Origin: Diatrype stigma
Lineage: Eukaryota; Ascomycota; Sordariomycetes; Xylariales; Diatrypaceae
Direction: 5' to 3'
NCBI GenBank assembly: GCA_022225965.2
Contig: JAKJXP020000037.1
Span: 360,049-424,048 of the forward strand
DNA: 64,000 bases
Part shown: piece after piece, positions 36,586-47,645 of the stretch
Layout: each line of letters starts with the position of its first letter
Numbering within the stretch: position 1 is the first letter of the stretch
Translations under genes and position numbers: made by a program
Notes under the pieces: model-generated
Database searches by the model: none
Seen by the model: the letters and a program-made list of their open reading frames with translations, nothing else
Told to the model about the DNA's origin: nothing

Positions 36586-39500
36586 ATGAGAAAACAGCCC
36601 AAGCTCATCATCTTGGCCTTTGGGTGAGTGTTTATACCTAACGCCAACCAACAATTGGACCTGGGCGTGGACCCGAGCGTGGTTCTGGGCGTGGTTCTGG
36701 GCGTGGTTCTCGCGCATGTCATCGGCTCTACTACATACCTAGGTATAGGGCGGTCATGTCGCTCTGTCGTCATGTCTCAGTCGTCAGGTCACATGGAGGG
36801 ACTACCTAGACTATATAATCCCCATGAGGAACCATACCATGCCGCAGATCACATCACCATGCTGCCGTGCCGCCATCTCCCCCATACCCGCTCGATATTG
36901 CCATTCCACGTTTGGCTCCGTCGACTCCTTTCATACCCACATTCCATATGCAGCAGCTATCTACCAGGACTAACTGTGGTACAGCATATTGGTTCTAAGC
37001 ACCGCCGCCGTCTCCTCCCGCTACTCCCAGAGCGGTGCCTTTGGTATGTGATTTGCTTACTACAAGTTATATAATACCTACCATATTACCCATAACCCCC
37101 CAACCCGTAAACCATATGCCACACCATCTACTCCTTTCAGCGGCCCTCTCACTTGGCCCCAATTCATGATCATTTGGAACGTATATGCTGATCAGTCACT
37201 GTCCACTACCAGAGAGACCTTTCCACTTCTCCATATTGACGCTCCTGCTCTCCGGCGTCTCTCTACGACTCTTGTCCCGATTCCTCCTGGGTTCAGTAGG
37301 GAGCTATTACTCACCTCTCCATGATGGTGATGCGTTGGGCCACTCCTCTTCCCTTAGCCAACTCGGCACCACCCTAAAGTCTCTTGTGCGCTCCCGATCC
37401 CCATCGACATCCGCTTCGCCTACACCTCCGCTCAAGCTCCTACTCTTGGCCATTGTCGTGCGAACCATTTTCTATTGGAGGTCCATTCGAACCATCCACT
37501 GCTCCTGGGACGGTTTGGAGGTTAGTGAGACGGACATGCTTCCTGGCGAGTGGCATTGACCTGTTGTCTGACCTGTTGTGATAGGCCTTTCTACCCTTCT
37601 TCGTCGCTATATCTCGGCTTCTTCAATCGCAATCCATCCTACTGCCGGGACATGCGCACGAGACGAGGGCACATAGCACGGGGGGTTCCAAGACGCTCTT
37701 CCAGTATGCCGTGGTTGCTCTGGTATGGGGCATTGCGGCGACCGATCTCCTGTACCTCACTGAGCGAGATACGGGCGCCATATGCCCGCCCGGATGGGGT
37801 ATCGAGCGTATGACCCCCCTTGCTCAACTCCTCGCCGTGGCCTGTGATGCTTGGGTGGTCACGCAGATAGGGAACCTTCGCCAAGATAGTGAGAACCGGA
37901 TCAGGGCGTGGCCACTCCTAGCCACCTTGTTTTTCACTGCTGCGGCCGTCTTGGCCTTCCTATCCACCTGGTCCTATTGGAACAGCAACAACGTGATCTG
38001 GAGCGTTGTATTGACCTGGGTCTCGATTCGCGATCTCGTACTGGACAGCATCGGCGTGGCAGCAGCCATACTGTCTTCCATCTACCTTCTGGAGTTCTTC
38101 CAACCCATGACGGTAGGCTTGGTGGTTATGATCGCAGGCGTTTCGGCTCCGCTCCAAAGCAAAGTCTTTGATGGAACTTTGGCGAAAGTCTGGTCCCAAT
38201 GGTGGGGGCTCACGATGGGGGTGGTTGTCTTTCTCGCCCCTGGGATTTTGTTACGACTTGGCATATCCGACAAGGATCGAGCTCGCACGCATGTACAGGG
38301 CCTAGTACACAAGTATCGTTCTGTACTTTGTGCGATGCTGGCTCTTCTCCTTGTCACTTGTCAGGTCGTTCTCTTAAGCCCAAGATCGGTTCCGCTCACG
38401 CCCGCCACCCTCATCGCCAATGCGAAAGTCGAGTCGGACGGTTGGATTGCTTCCGCTAAGCGGAGTACGTCGCTGGCCAGCGCCGTCCTTGAGTACAGAA
38501 AACGCTACGGGATGCCCCCGCCGCCCAACTTCGACAAATGGCACCAGTTCGCGGAGGACGCCAAGTCCCCCATTATCGATACTTTCGATCAAATCCACTC
38601 GGATCTACTCCCTTTCTGGGGTTTGCGGCCCGCCGAGATCCGTCAAAGAACATCCCACCTCCTAGAGCACCCCCAGCTGTCCATGGGTGGCATTATCATC
38701 CAAGATGGCCAGGTCGAGATCTCACCGCTTGTGGATGGGCCTCACCGTTGGATGATGGACGTCACGAAGTCCATGATTGACCCCTTTGCGCAGTGGTTAC
38801 CCAACATGCAGCTCGCCTTCAACCTAGACGACGAGTGTCGGATCTCGGTTCCGCATGCCGACATGCACGATGTGACGACAAGGGGTCTTGCGTCCCAGTC
38901 TATGCTTGGTATGCAGAAACAGCTCTCTTCATTTAGCGAGACGCAGAGCCCCCCCTGGTCCCAGGAATATCTCGACCTGGACGAGTTTGCCTGGGAGAAA
39001 TCGTCGCCACTATTTGTATCCAGGTCCCGAGGCGCTATCTTTGACGAATGGATCTCCTCCACATGCCCTCCTGATGCTCCGGTGCATCAGTATCACTGGT
39101 GGAATAAGAAGGCCGAGTGCATGCGTTGTTCGGCTCCGCACATGACGGATGGATTTCTGTCGAACTGGACGTTGTCAGGCGATCTTTGTCATCAACCCGA
39201 TCTCGCCTACCTCCATGGCTTCCTGTTATCTCCCAGTGCCCTGAACCCCTCTCATACGCTATTCCCAGTTTTCAGCCAGGGTCGCGTGCAGAACTTTGCT
39301 GATATCCTGTACCCGAGCCCTTGGAACTACGGCGACAAGGTTGAGTACGAGAAAGAGAGTGGATCGGCATGGGAGAAGAAGATGAATAGCGTATACTGGC
39401 GCGGCGCTTCATCAGACGGCTACGGCGTTCACGGCACGTGGCAGACATTCGCCAGGGCCAGATTCGTATATATGTTCCATCATGCCAAAACATCCATCCG

Positions 39501-40191
39501 CCGTGGGTTCGATTCTTTGGTCACCAACGGGCCTATCGTGGGTGCGAGTTTAGTGGACGAACCTATAGCGGACAAGGCTACCGAGGACGAACCTATCCCG
39601 AAATCCGGCCACCGTCGTTCGCTTGCGAGTTTCTCCGACTGGACAACCACGCTCACGACCCTCCCTGACTCGGGTACCCTTTCCCGTGGGCCACAGACGG
39701 CGGTGAATGTTTCGTTCATTGGAAATTTTGCACGCTGCGAAGAGAGTGATTGCAGTGCCCAGCATCAGACATTCTATGGCTCCTTGCAAGCTGACCCACC
39801 ACCGGCAATGGACTTTCAGGAGCATTGGCGACACCGCCATCTCGTGGACCTCGACGGCGCCGGCTTCAGCGGCCGATTCCCGCCCTTCCTAGAGAGCGGC
39901 TCCTTACCGTACCGCGCGGCGCTGTTTCGTACCTGGTGGGAAGAGCGTATCCATGCCTGGCGGCATTTCGTCCCCCTCGACCTCCGACTACACGAGTTCC
40001 GAAGTATCATGGGGTACTTAGGCGCAGACGGCCAGGGCGACACGGATGCTGAGGAGATGGCTCGTGCTGGCCAGGAGTGGGCCAGCCAGGCGCTGCGCAA
40101 GGAGGACATGCGCGTCTACATGTTTCGACTGCTCCTGGAGTGGGGGCGTATCGTGGATGATAATCGAGAAGCTTTAGGGTTCGATACTTGA
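36586..40191 (+). CDS. GT90 / CAP10-type glycosyltransferase, multi-membrane, 1003 aa
   Basis: GT90 (CAP10-like) enzymes act in the secretory pathway, and characterised members include capsule or cell-wall beta-xylosyltransferases. Four exons: 36586-36623, 36985-37043, 37213-37520 and 37585-40191, with introns of 361, 169 and 64 nt; CTAAC and CTGAT branch sites support introns 1 and 2. The spliced start MRKQPKLIILAFGILVLSTA is a signal anchor. Several hydrophobic helices follow in residues ~35-360. The lumenal catalytic part has the family signatures PHMTDGFLSNWTLSGDLCHQ, SVYWRGASSDGYGVHGTW (~737) and LVDLDGAGFSGRFPPFL (~891), then LPYRAALFRTWWEERIHAWRHFVPLDL and a terminal helix. The N-terminal membrane domain makes this the long fungal type. 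Acceptor and substrate cannot be deduced. The exon 1-3 structure is less certain than exon 4. Confidence 0.9.
36660..36712. repeat. 12-bp minisatellite in intron 1 of the GT90 gene
   Basis: Unit TGGGCGTGGTTC in about four copies, the first degenerate (TGGGCGTGGACCCGAGCGTGG). The G-rich strand is the sense strand. Confidence 0.85.
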
Positions 40192-40799
40192 GTAGGATTA
40201 GTTGGGTGTGTGTTTGTGTATGAATCGGCTCGTGGTAAGGCAAGGCGTCTGGGTAAACTCAGTAGTAGGTACTACGAGGGCCGGCGTTGCGTGGTCTTCC
40301 TGTTATTTCTGTCACGGCTAGAATAGATGGGCGTTCGATGGACTTCCGCTGTTGCGAATATTCGGTGCGAAAGTTCGGCATAAAACCTTGTTCGATTACG
40401 GTGTTGAACTGCTACTCCTGGATAATGATGAGACGACAGGAGAATCGCCGGCGTCTTGGTATTTCAATGGCTTGGGCTTGAGTAGAAAGGACAATAGCTG
40501 CATCGATACAATTCACATTTGACGGCATATACGTTATGTGACTTGTCCGTTTCCCCCCCTTCCTTTTCCCTAATCTCCAGCCTCCCTCATCTGGCGGACA
40601 GTATATTCTCAGCTGTGTAGAATTCTTTCTTTCATTCAGCGTCGAACCATCCATGCCCAGCCGTGGGTGTGCGCCTCATGGAGATTGATGCTTGGGGTTT
40701 CTGGGCATGGGATTGCACCCGAGGGACAAAGTCCTTGATGTTGATAATGTGTTTTGGCAATGAAGCTGACTTCGAGAAACCACTTCCTGGCCTTACTTC
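40192..40799. other. Intergenic region after the GT90 gene
   Basis: About 0.6 kb containing the GT90 3' UTR. No gene was recognised. The distal part (from ~40690) may belong to the adjacent decayed helicase copy, but the similarity is too weak to claim. Confidence 0.45.
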
Positions 40800-41110
40800 T
40801 GAGCCGGCCAAAAGGCTTGTTGTTCCTTTTTAGATGGTCGTCCGCGCAGTTAGTGAAATATTCGTCGTACAGCTCCTACTGATTGACCTTGCACGTCATG
40901 ATACTGCTGAATTCGGCTGCTACTTTCAAGGAGTCCCTCAGAAGGCGAGCGGCGGACATGCCGCGAGTGATGTTATCGGGCACCACCATAAACTAGGCTT
41001 TTTATACCCGCATGGCCAGTAAGAACTCGACTAGATTTTGTAGGATAAAAGATCTATGACTTGTCATTTGCGTGATAGCCACGTACGGGTTCCAGAGGAT
41101 ACGAATAGAG
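40800..41110 (-). pseudogene. Fragment of an SF1 helicase, relative of the gene at 48520-53553
   Basis: On the minus strand the frame reads WNPYVAITQMTSHRSF (compare TNPIMATVVRELIASIF in the intact gene). After a gap that drops motifs V and VI it continues KAxFMVVPDNITRGMSAARL and LRDSLKVAAEFSSIMT (compare KAEIVLMSDSLTRDNSLQTRHLRDFCKVAAQLNSIVT). It carries stop codons (TAA and TAG near 40990-41010, another TAG near 40880) and ends close to the position of the zinc-knuckle segment, which is not preserved. Nucleotide similarity is also visible (GCTACTTTCAAGGAGTCCCTCAGAAGGCGAG against GCTACCTTACAGAAATCCCTCAGATGGCGAG). It is a truncated, internally deleted copy. Divergence suggests another paralogue rather than a recent duplicate. 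Confidence 0.75.
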
Positions 41111-41523
41111 TTCAGTGCTGGTCTGTTGTCAATCTCTCGCTTCCACGCACCCGTGGCAGGACTTGATGGGACCAAAAAGCACGGGGGTGGACCGGAGTCG
41201 ACCTGCGACTTCAAGAGGATGTCACGTTATCACATCAAATGGCAACAGGGCAACTTTCGTCTAGCCTCTAGGCACAATCGCATAAAGTTGTCAACGATCA
41301 TTGTCAACTACCTCTAGGAAAGAAAGAGAAGCAGAAGTAGCGACAAGCGCTGCTCTTCTCTTGCACTCAAATTTTATATAGAAAAAGAGTGTTCTGGACC
41401 TAAGTCTATCAATACGTCAATACGAGCCTACAACTCGTGACCGATTTCGACGGCTCCTAAGAAGACACAGCTTGTTTCCATGACAATGCCCCAGGCATTG
41501 ATAAGTCTGGGATTTCCACGAAT

Positions 41524-41570
<47 letters not shown>

Positions 41571-41607
41571 NNNNNNNNNNCAACCCCCCCCCCCCCCCCC
41601 CCCCCCC
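41524..41607. other. Assembly gap: poly-G, ten N, poly-C
   Basis: A run of 47 G (41524-41570), ten N, CAA, then 24 C (41584-41607). The N block marks an unresolved junction. Homopolymers of opposite base at both sides suggest a sequencing or scaffolding failure. Distances and colinearity across this point are not reliable. Confidence 0.95.
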
Positions 41608-41692
41608 ATACCGGTTTATGCTTCATCGGGAAGGATTTCGTATCGCCAGGTTGCGCAGCCGCTGTCTATTTGTCCCTTGCTAGCCTAAAACA

Positions 41693-44071
41693 TTATTTCG
41701 TTAGCCCTGAACCAGCTGTGATATAGAGACTGATACGTACCATGTAATAGTTTCGCGTTGAGCGTTCGGGTTTATGTCCACCTAAGAAGAGACTGATGTA
41801 AGTAGGTAACTTCAAGATGGGAAAAGTGGAGTCGGAAAAAGGGGCGGGATGAAAAGGGGCGGGATAAAAACGGGGCCGAGTAAAAGAGGGGCGAAACAAT
41901 AGGGGGAATGGAAAGAGGGCCGCTACGACTATGAACGGTGCGGAGGAGGATATATCAAAGCCGAAACTTACAAGACCCCTTCGAAAGCGCGTTGAAAGCT
42001 TGCGTGCACGTCTTGTAGCACGGGCCCGTACCATCCCCGCCCTTCTTGCGCTCGAAGGCGAACCGGAACTTGTAGCCGCGGCCATCGTCGGCTCGGGGTC
42101 TCGGCGCCTCGGTCGACTCCGGCACGGAGATTGTATTGGCGAAGTCCGTATAGCGCAGCGTATCTTGGGTACCGCCGCAGTACACCGGGTACATGTGTTG
42201 GAAGTAGCGGTTCGTGATGGCGCGCTGTTCGTTACCATCGCATGACCCCCATCGCTGATCTTCTGGGAGTCGATGCCACGGGGGCGACCGGCCGTCCGCT
42301 GCCTCGTCGCGGTCGACGACGACGCTCTATATTCTCTCAGTCAGTCGATTTGTCAAGATCCCCACCACAGACTGGTGTAATGTAAAGGCTCTTGGCGGCC
42401 GAACGTATCAGATAGGTCAATACTCACGTAGTCTGCGCACTGCCCTTTGACTAGATGGCCGTGGGAGTCTCCAACAAGAGGATCGCATTGGGACATTGCC
42501 TCCGTGAGCAGGCGGGCGCACTCGTGACCGTCGAGCATCACTTCCTTGGGACACTGTCCACGGACGACAGTGTCGAGGGCGAGGCCGCCGCGGTACTCTG
42601 CGCGGATCCAGAAGCCCACCTCTTCGCTGACGGTGTTTAGCGTATACGGCTCATCGATCGCGGAGCTCGATCGGAGGAGATGGCCGTTGTACCGAGCGCA
42701 GAAGAAGTTCACGCGATCTTCCACGTTCTGAACGTTGTCCGACCTCCGTTGCGGTACGAAGTCTGACGACTTCTGGCACTCCACCGGCGACGACAGTGCC
42801 CAGTTCCCGTCCCACTTTGACAGGTGTTTTTGCTGGTCCTCCAGCGCCGCCATCACCGACTCGGATCTTCCGGGGTATGGGTCCGATTCCGTGACCGCAT
42901 TGCATTCGCAGTCCTTGTATCGGTAGCCCTTGTGCCAAAGCTGAAGTACGTGTAGTGTTAGTCAAGGGGTGGCCATTAAGCCCCAATTTTCCACGATACC
43001 AGCACTCTCGATTGTCAGGCGAGCCGTATGCGGGGATTGGATGGGATCAAGGGCTGAAGGTCTTCGAAGGTATTCAGGGTATAGGGAGTTGGGATGGTCT
43101 AGCTAGGTAGATGTCACTTACACCATCACATATGCCATATTCTCTGCCATCGCTTCCGCAGTCGTCACAGTTCAATGTATCAGGGCCGCTCGGACATTTC
43201 TCAGTGGTGCAGTCGCATCCTTCATAGTCTCCCGATTGGCACTTCCCTACAGTCACCCCCATTAGTTAGTTCAGTAGCTTAGGGTTCGGAATACAAGATC
43301 ATCCGACAAGGATAGGATGCGGCAAGAAACCTACCATCTCGCCCATTACACTCATAGCAGAACATCTCCGCGTCCTGGCACGTGTCTTCGCAGACGCAGC
43401 CGAACAAGGACCTGCCGAACCAGGGCGCAGGTGCCTCGCAGAACCCGAGCTCGCCGCCCTTACAGTCACTGCGGGCACAGGCTGGGGGCGTCGTAGGGCA
43501 ACCCGGGTCGTCGACAGCTACCTCCTCAAGAACGCCGTCAAAGACGCCGGCCGCTTCGGCATAGTTGAGCAGAACCCACTACAACACAAGCATATGAATT
43601 AATACAGAGACAGAACAGAGAGAGTGGAGTTTTTGTTCCGTATTCCAAGATGGGGGGAATGGGGAGAAAGGCGCTTACAGTCGCGCCACCAGCCATCACA
43701 ATTCCCGCCGCGACCGCTGTCTCGACAGTTCCATCCGTGCCATTATAGGTAGTAGTTGAGGTGACAGTTAGATGCTGGTGGAGGTCTGTGTAGTTGGCCA
43801 AGGTCTTCAGCTCAAACACGCCGGTAATCACGTCGCCCCCGTCGTACGTGGTGGTAAACGTAGTCCGGTTTGCACTCTCGGGCGGTGTGTCTAGGACGAT
43901 GATAGGTGGTCCGGATGTCGTGAGCGCACCAGGGCTCTGCGTATTCGTCGCATGTGTAGGGGAGAGACTAGTAGATGTAGCAGGAAGTGTACGAACGTTC
44001 GCAGCAGCGGCAAAGACTGCCATAGGGCTCAGGAGAGCAAGAAGCACTGATGTAGGTGTCATCGTGACCAT
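41693..44071 (-). CDS. Secreted cysteine-rich protein, 572 aa, unknown function
   Basis: Function not recognised. Six exons: 44071-43679, 43578-43335, 43246-43122, 42940-42428, 42326-41972 and 41781-41693; introns are 100, 88, 181, 101 and 190 nt, and all junctions keep frame. The start MVTMTPTSVLLALLSPMAVFAAA is a signal peptide; the Thr/Ser-rich region after it has N-glycosylation sites (NRT, NYT, NGT). A dense Cys block follows (PGCPTTPPACARSDCKGGELGFC, CVCEDTCQDAEMFCYECNGRDG, GCDCTTEKC, NCDDCGSDG, KDCECN). It resembles Cys-rich tails of fungal extracellular enzymes. Then comes a domain with VNFFCARYNG, VGFWIRAEYRGG and CARLLTEAMSQCDP. An optional upstream exon (MASVSS near 44150, followed by GTAAGT) could move the start. 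The C-terminal exon is the least certain. Confidence 0.72.
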
Positions 44072-44834
44072 CTATCTCCAGGCGGAGTCTAGTTTGGTCG
44101 AGGAAGATGAGTTGGAAAGAAGACAGAAGAGACTTACGGACGAGACTGAAGCCATATATATATTATCGCAAGAGAGAGCTACCATTGAGCTACCATTGTA
44201 AGTTTGGCCCAGGCTGTGTTTGACATCGTATAACAATGGCTATTTTTTCTTCTCCTTTTCTCCACCGCGAAGATAATAGGATGGATAGGATCTGTGCCTG
44301 AAGACTTTTCACAATCTGCTACACATGCGATTTGATCAAGGTTTTCCGGCCTCTTGGGTCACCATCATATTATCTATCGCAACTATTATCCATTTGTGAG
44401 AAGCTAGCAGCAACCACGAAGGTGTCCCTAGGTTGATTGCAATCACTATGCCCCATTATACGACCCTCTACCCATTATCTCGGTCTCGAGCTTTATTTTA
44501 GTGCACACGTACCATAGGATTAAAGCATGATCGTATCGACACCAGCACGAGACTGCTAGTATAGCTTAGATTTTCATGGCAAACAGTTATGATGTTTGTA
44601 TTGCCAATGGGGTAGCCTTGACAATAGGGGCACAAGACAGGTATTGTATGGGCTGCCAGTATCGTCCTTTCGGGCATCTTGTAATGGAGCCCAGCATATA
44701 TTCGCATTTACTATTTAAGCATCTGTGCCTCCCTCCTCTCGTCTCACTTCTCTACTCACCATCGTCCTCTACCCATCAGGACTCTCTGTTCCTCACCACG
44801 GGTATTTTCTGTCTCCAGGAGCAGCAACGCCAGG
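44072..44834. promoter_or_regulatory. Divergent region between two secreted-protein genes
   Basis: About 0.76 kb between the starts of the Cys-rich protein and the metalloprotease, transcribed in opposite directions; a shared promoter is likely. A TATATATATATT stretch lies at 44153-44164. It includes a possible ATGGCTTCAGTCTCGTCC|GTAAGT mini-exon of the minus-strand gene at 44136-44155. Confidence 0.5.
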
Positions 44835-46378
44835 ATGGCTGGCTTTCAGAAGACCGTGGTCTTGCTAGCCATGCTCCTATCGACCATTGTCACAGGCTTA
44901 ATCGTACCTTCACTCAACGTCAGCTACTATAACCACTCCATTGCAGGCCCACCGATCAAGGCCCCGACAGCAACGCGATACAGCTGGTGGATCGACCAGA
45001 GCTGCAAAAATACACAAGGGTTCGAAGCAAGCTTCAACGAGGCCCGGGAGATGGCTTGCGTGACGAAGACGAAGCTAGCCAGCAAGACGGATCGGGACTT
45101 CGAGAGAGTATTCGAGTATACCTTCCACGCTTCGAAGTCCTCTGGGTGGACATATCCCCACTCTGATGCATGGAAGAAGCGCAACAGAAAGAATACGAAG
45201 AGAACGCCTCTACAGCATTCCAACTGTGAGTTTTCTTATATATAGATATGTCGCGCGGGACACCATTGCAACTAACGATGACTGAAAGATATCTTTCGGG
45301 GGATCTGTAACGACTGGTCCGAAACCAATGATCAAGATTCCGCGTACATACGATTTTATTGCAACGGTGGTAAGCATAAGCGTAGTCCTAAGCCCAACAC
45401 TGATCATTTCCACACATGTATCTAAGCTCATTCACATACATACAGCGAACCATTTCACCACCAGTATAGACAACGAAAACGGCCTCATGCCCAACGGGGA
45501 ACGAGCATACTTGTACGTATCCTATGTCCAAAGATAGGCTGGGGGCGATCCTTACGGTCCCAAGTCGTGTACTAACTTGTATTGCTAGAGACTACAAGAA
45601 TGGCATGAAGGGATTTCGAAAGTGCACTGAGAACCTCGGCCAGGGAGAATCTCCTAGGAATGTAATGGCTTATGTAACGCGCTCTACAATGGCAAACTAT
45701 CCAGACCTGCCAAAAGATCGCGCTACGATAGACCTCTGCGATCTTGCGTTCCCCAAAACTCAGGTTGCAAAACTCATCGACACAATGGATCCCTACGACT
45801 GTAAGTAGTATTGAAGGCCTCAACCCCTACCATCCCCATCTCCCCACTTCCACTTCAAGCGCATTCCGGATGTGTATGGGGAGGGTCTGCTAACTCGACA
45901 CGCTACAGTGCAAGATGCTGACATTGACGATGTCGGGTATCTGACTTCGGTAACCATCCTACATGAAGTGAGTGGTAATCTATAGGGCACGCACCCGATA
46001 TTGGTAACGGGACATCTAGATGACGAACTGACACATTCCTATCTGTAGTGGACGCATGCGTACCCGTATCTCACCAGAGACGTACCCAACCGCGACTGGT
46101 TAGGAAGACCAATTCCCAACTCAGCTTATGGCTGGATCGCCAACGGAGATAAGACAACGGCCGACGCGCTATTGAACGCTGAAACCTACACACTCATGGC
46201 CCTATGGGCCAAGCTGTCGCAAGTGGAACACGAGGACCTCGAGGGTTCCTCCCACGTGATGCGTGGAGGCTTCACGCTAGCTCGGGACCCGGGGGACGAC
46301 TTCCCGGTGGCCAGGACAGTAGCGAATCAACAGGCACTGGAGGGAAGATTGATGGCTTATGCTGACATTACGCATTGA
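44835..46378 (+). CDS. Secreted zinc metalloprotease-like protein (HExxH), 379 aa
   Basis: Predicted extracellular zinc peptidase. Six exons: 44835-45225, 45289-45369, 45446-45512, 45589-45800, 45909-45967 and 46049-46378. Introns are 63-108 nt, three with clear CTAAC branch sites. MAGFQKTVVLLAMLLSTIVTG is a signal peptide. The mature part has WWIDQSCKNTQGFEASFNEA and FRGICNDW, then SVTILHE at the end of exon 5 and WTHAYPYLTRD at the start of exon 6, so the zinc motif HEWTH is made by splicing. Further on, NSAYGWIANGDK sits where related fungal zincins carry a DYAYG-like segment. The layout resembles secreted fungal M35-like or 'putative peptidase' families. The third zinc ligand is not certain (Asp candidates follow HEWTH). 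Confidence 0.85.
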
Positions 46379-47195
46379 GGTGGATCAGAAGGTTGCTTGT
46401 AGCGCTAAGTCATGATGATGGGATGGGATGGAATGGGGATGGGGATAGGGTTGGAGAGTTTAACTCTCTCCATAGACGGCGAAACTTGGGCATGTAGTCT
46501 ATGTTTTTGCTTCAAGTCGCCTTGGAGAAGCGGTTAGCTGTAGGCAGGGAATAAAAAGGAGAGGATTACATCCCGAAGTGTTCACCTAGAAAGCTGGCTG
46601 TTCTGGTAACTATCTTTGAACTGGCCTGACTCCACGAGTTTGGAACAGTGACCGACTCGAATTTGCTTCAACAAATGAGCATGAGTTACTGCCTTCTTCT
46701 GTTTCAATCCGACCATGCAACATGCGTTGGATTGTTGAGATCTATGTAAGTTTAGCGGCGTGGGTAGCCCCCCCTTGCCATGTTTTATAGAGCGCCGAGA
46801 TAGCGTATAGCTTGTCCAATCTCACCCCGATCTCGTTGTGCGTAATTGACACATCTAGAGCGAAAGAAGAAACCAAGGGCCAGGTTAACGCGGGCATTAC
46901 GAAGTATCACGCAAGAAAGTGAGATTTTTGGGCGGAAGTGTGGTGGGAGCCTGAGAAAAGGCGATATATGAAGTGAAGTCCTAGTAGACTATCGTCAATG
47001 CTGATGCCCCGCAACGCTTACCCCGCTAATTACCCCTGAAAATCGCGGGGCTCAGCAATAATCAGATTATCTAATTACGTAGTAATCGGTCTGCCTTTTC
47101 TATCTTGCGGTATTTAGCTATTGCGCATTATTTCGCTCGAACTCGTTCTCTGTTATTGTATATCTAAGACTTGGCAACGCAATATCATTTCAAGG
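46379..47195. other. Intergenic region
   Basis: About 0.8 kb. GCCCCGC (47007) and GCGGGGC (47045) can pair. A segment TAATTACGTAGTAATCGGTCTGCC near 47072 recurs in degenerate form near 53945 on the other side of the helicase gene. No gene was seen. Confidence 0.5.
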
Positions 47196-47645
47196 ATGGA
47201 TGTCACTTGTGAGTGTGGCCGCACCAAGTTCACCACGCCGCAAGCGGAGCCCGTCGATATCTGGGTGTGCTACTGCGACGCGGACAAGTTAAGCTCGGGT
47301 GGTGCTTGCCGGATCAACGTTTTCTTCGACGGGGATGTCTCCTTGGCTTATAACGTATACCTGAATGGCCAGGATGGCGGCGAGCACTTGCGGCGGTTCG
47401 TTCGAGAGGCCCCAAGCGGGCACCGGCTCGAGCGTGTCTTCTGCGGCGAATGCGGCGTCACAATCGCAATAAAGCCACCAGCCTCGGCACCGCGGCAGGC
47501 CTGGCTTGCAGTCCCGGCCCCATGCATTGTCGGGTTTGACTGGAAGCGCCTCCAGGACAAGGAGAAGGTTATCCATTGCTGGACGTCTAAGGCGCTATTC
47601 CCTATTCCTGAGGGGTTTCAGCATTTCGCCGAGCAGCCCATATAG
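47196..47645 (+). CDS. GFA/CENP-V-domain protein, 149 aa
   Basis: The GFA fold (glutathione-dependent formaldehyde-activating enzyme / CENP-V) binds zinc with Cys pairs. The start at 47196 (AAGGATGGATGTCACT) gives MDVTCECGRTKFTTPQAEP; an in-frame start further upstream adds a non-conserved leader and is not preferred. Visible Cys motifs are CEC, CYC and FCGECG. The second is usually CxCxxC with a third Cys, but here reads CYCDAD, so one ligand is missing. The rest (CRINVFFDGDVSLAY, VFCGECGVTIAIKP) follows the family. Possible roles are aldehyde or thiol-adduct metabolism, but activity is uncertain. It lies just downstream of the helicase 3' region and convergent with it. Confidence 0.8.
   Translation: MDVTCECGRTKFTTPQAEPVDIWVCYCDADKLSSGGACRINVFFDGDVSLAYNVYLNGQDGGEHLRRFVREAPSGHRLERVFCGECGVTIAIKPPASAPRQAWLAVPAPCIVGFDWKRLQDKEKVIHCWTSKALFPIPEGFQHFAEQPI

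Noticed and set aside
41417..41683. Gly-run and Pro-run ORFs across the N block
   Set aside because: Homopolymer and gap artefact.
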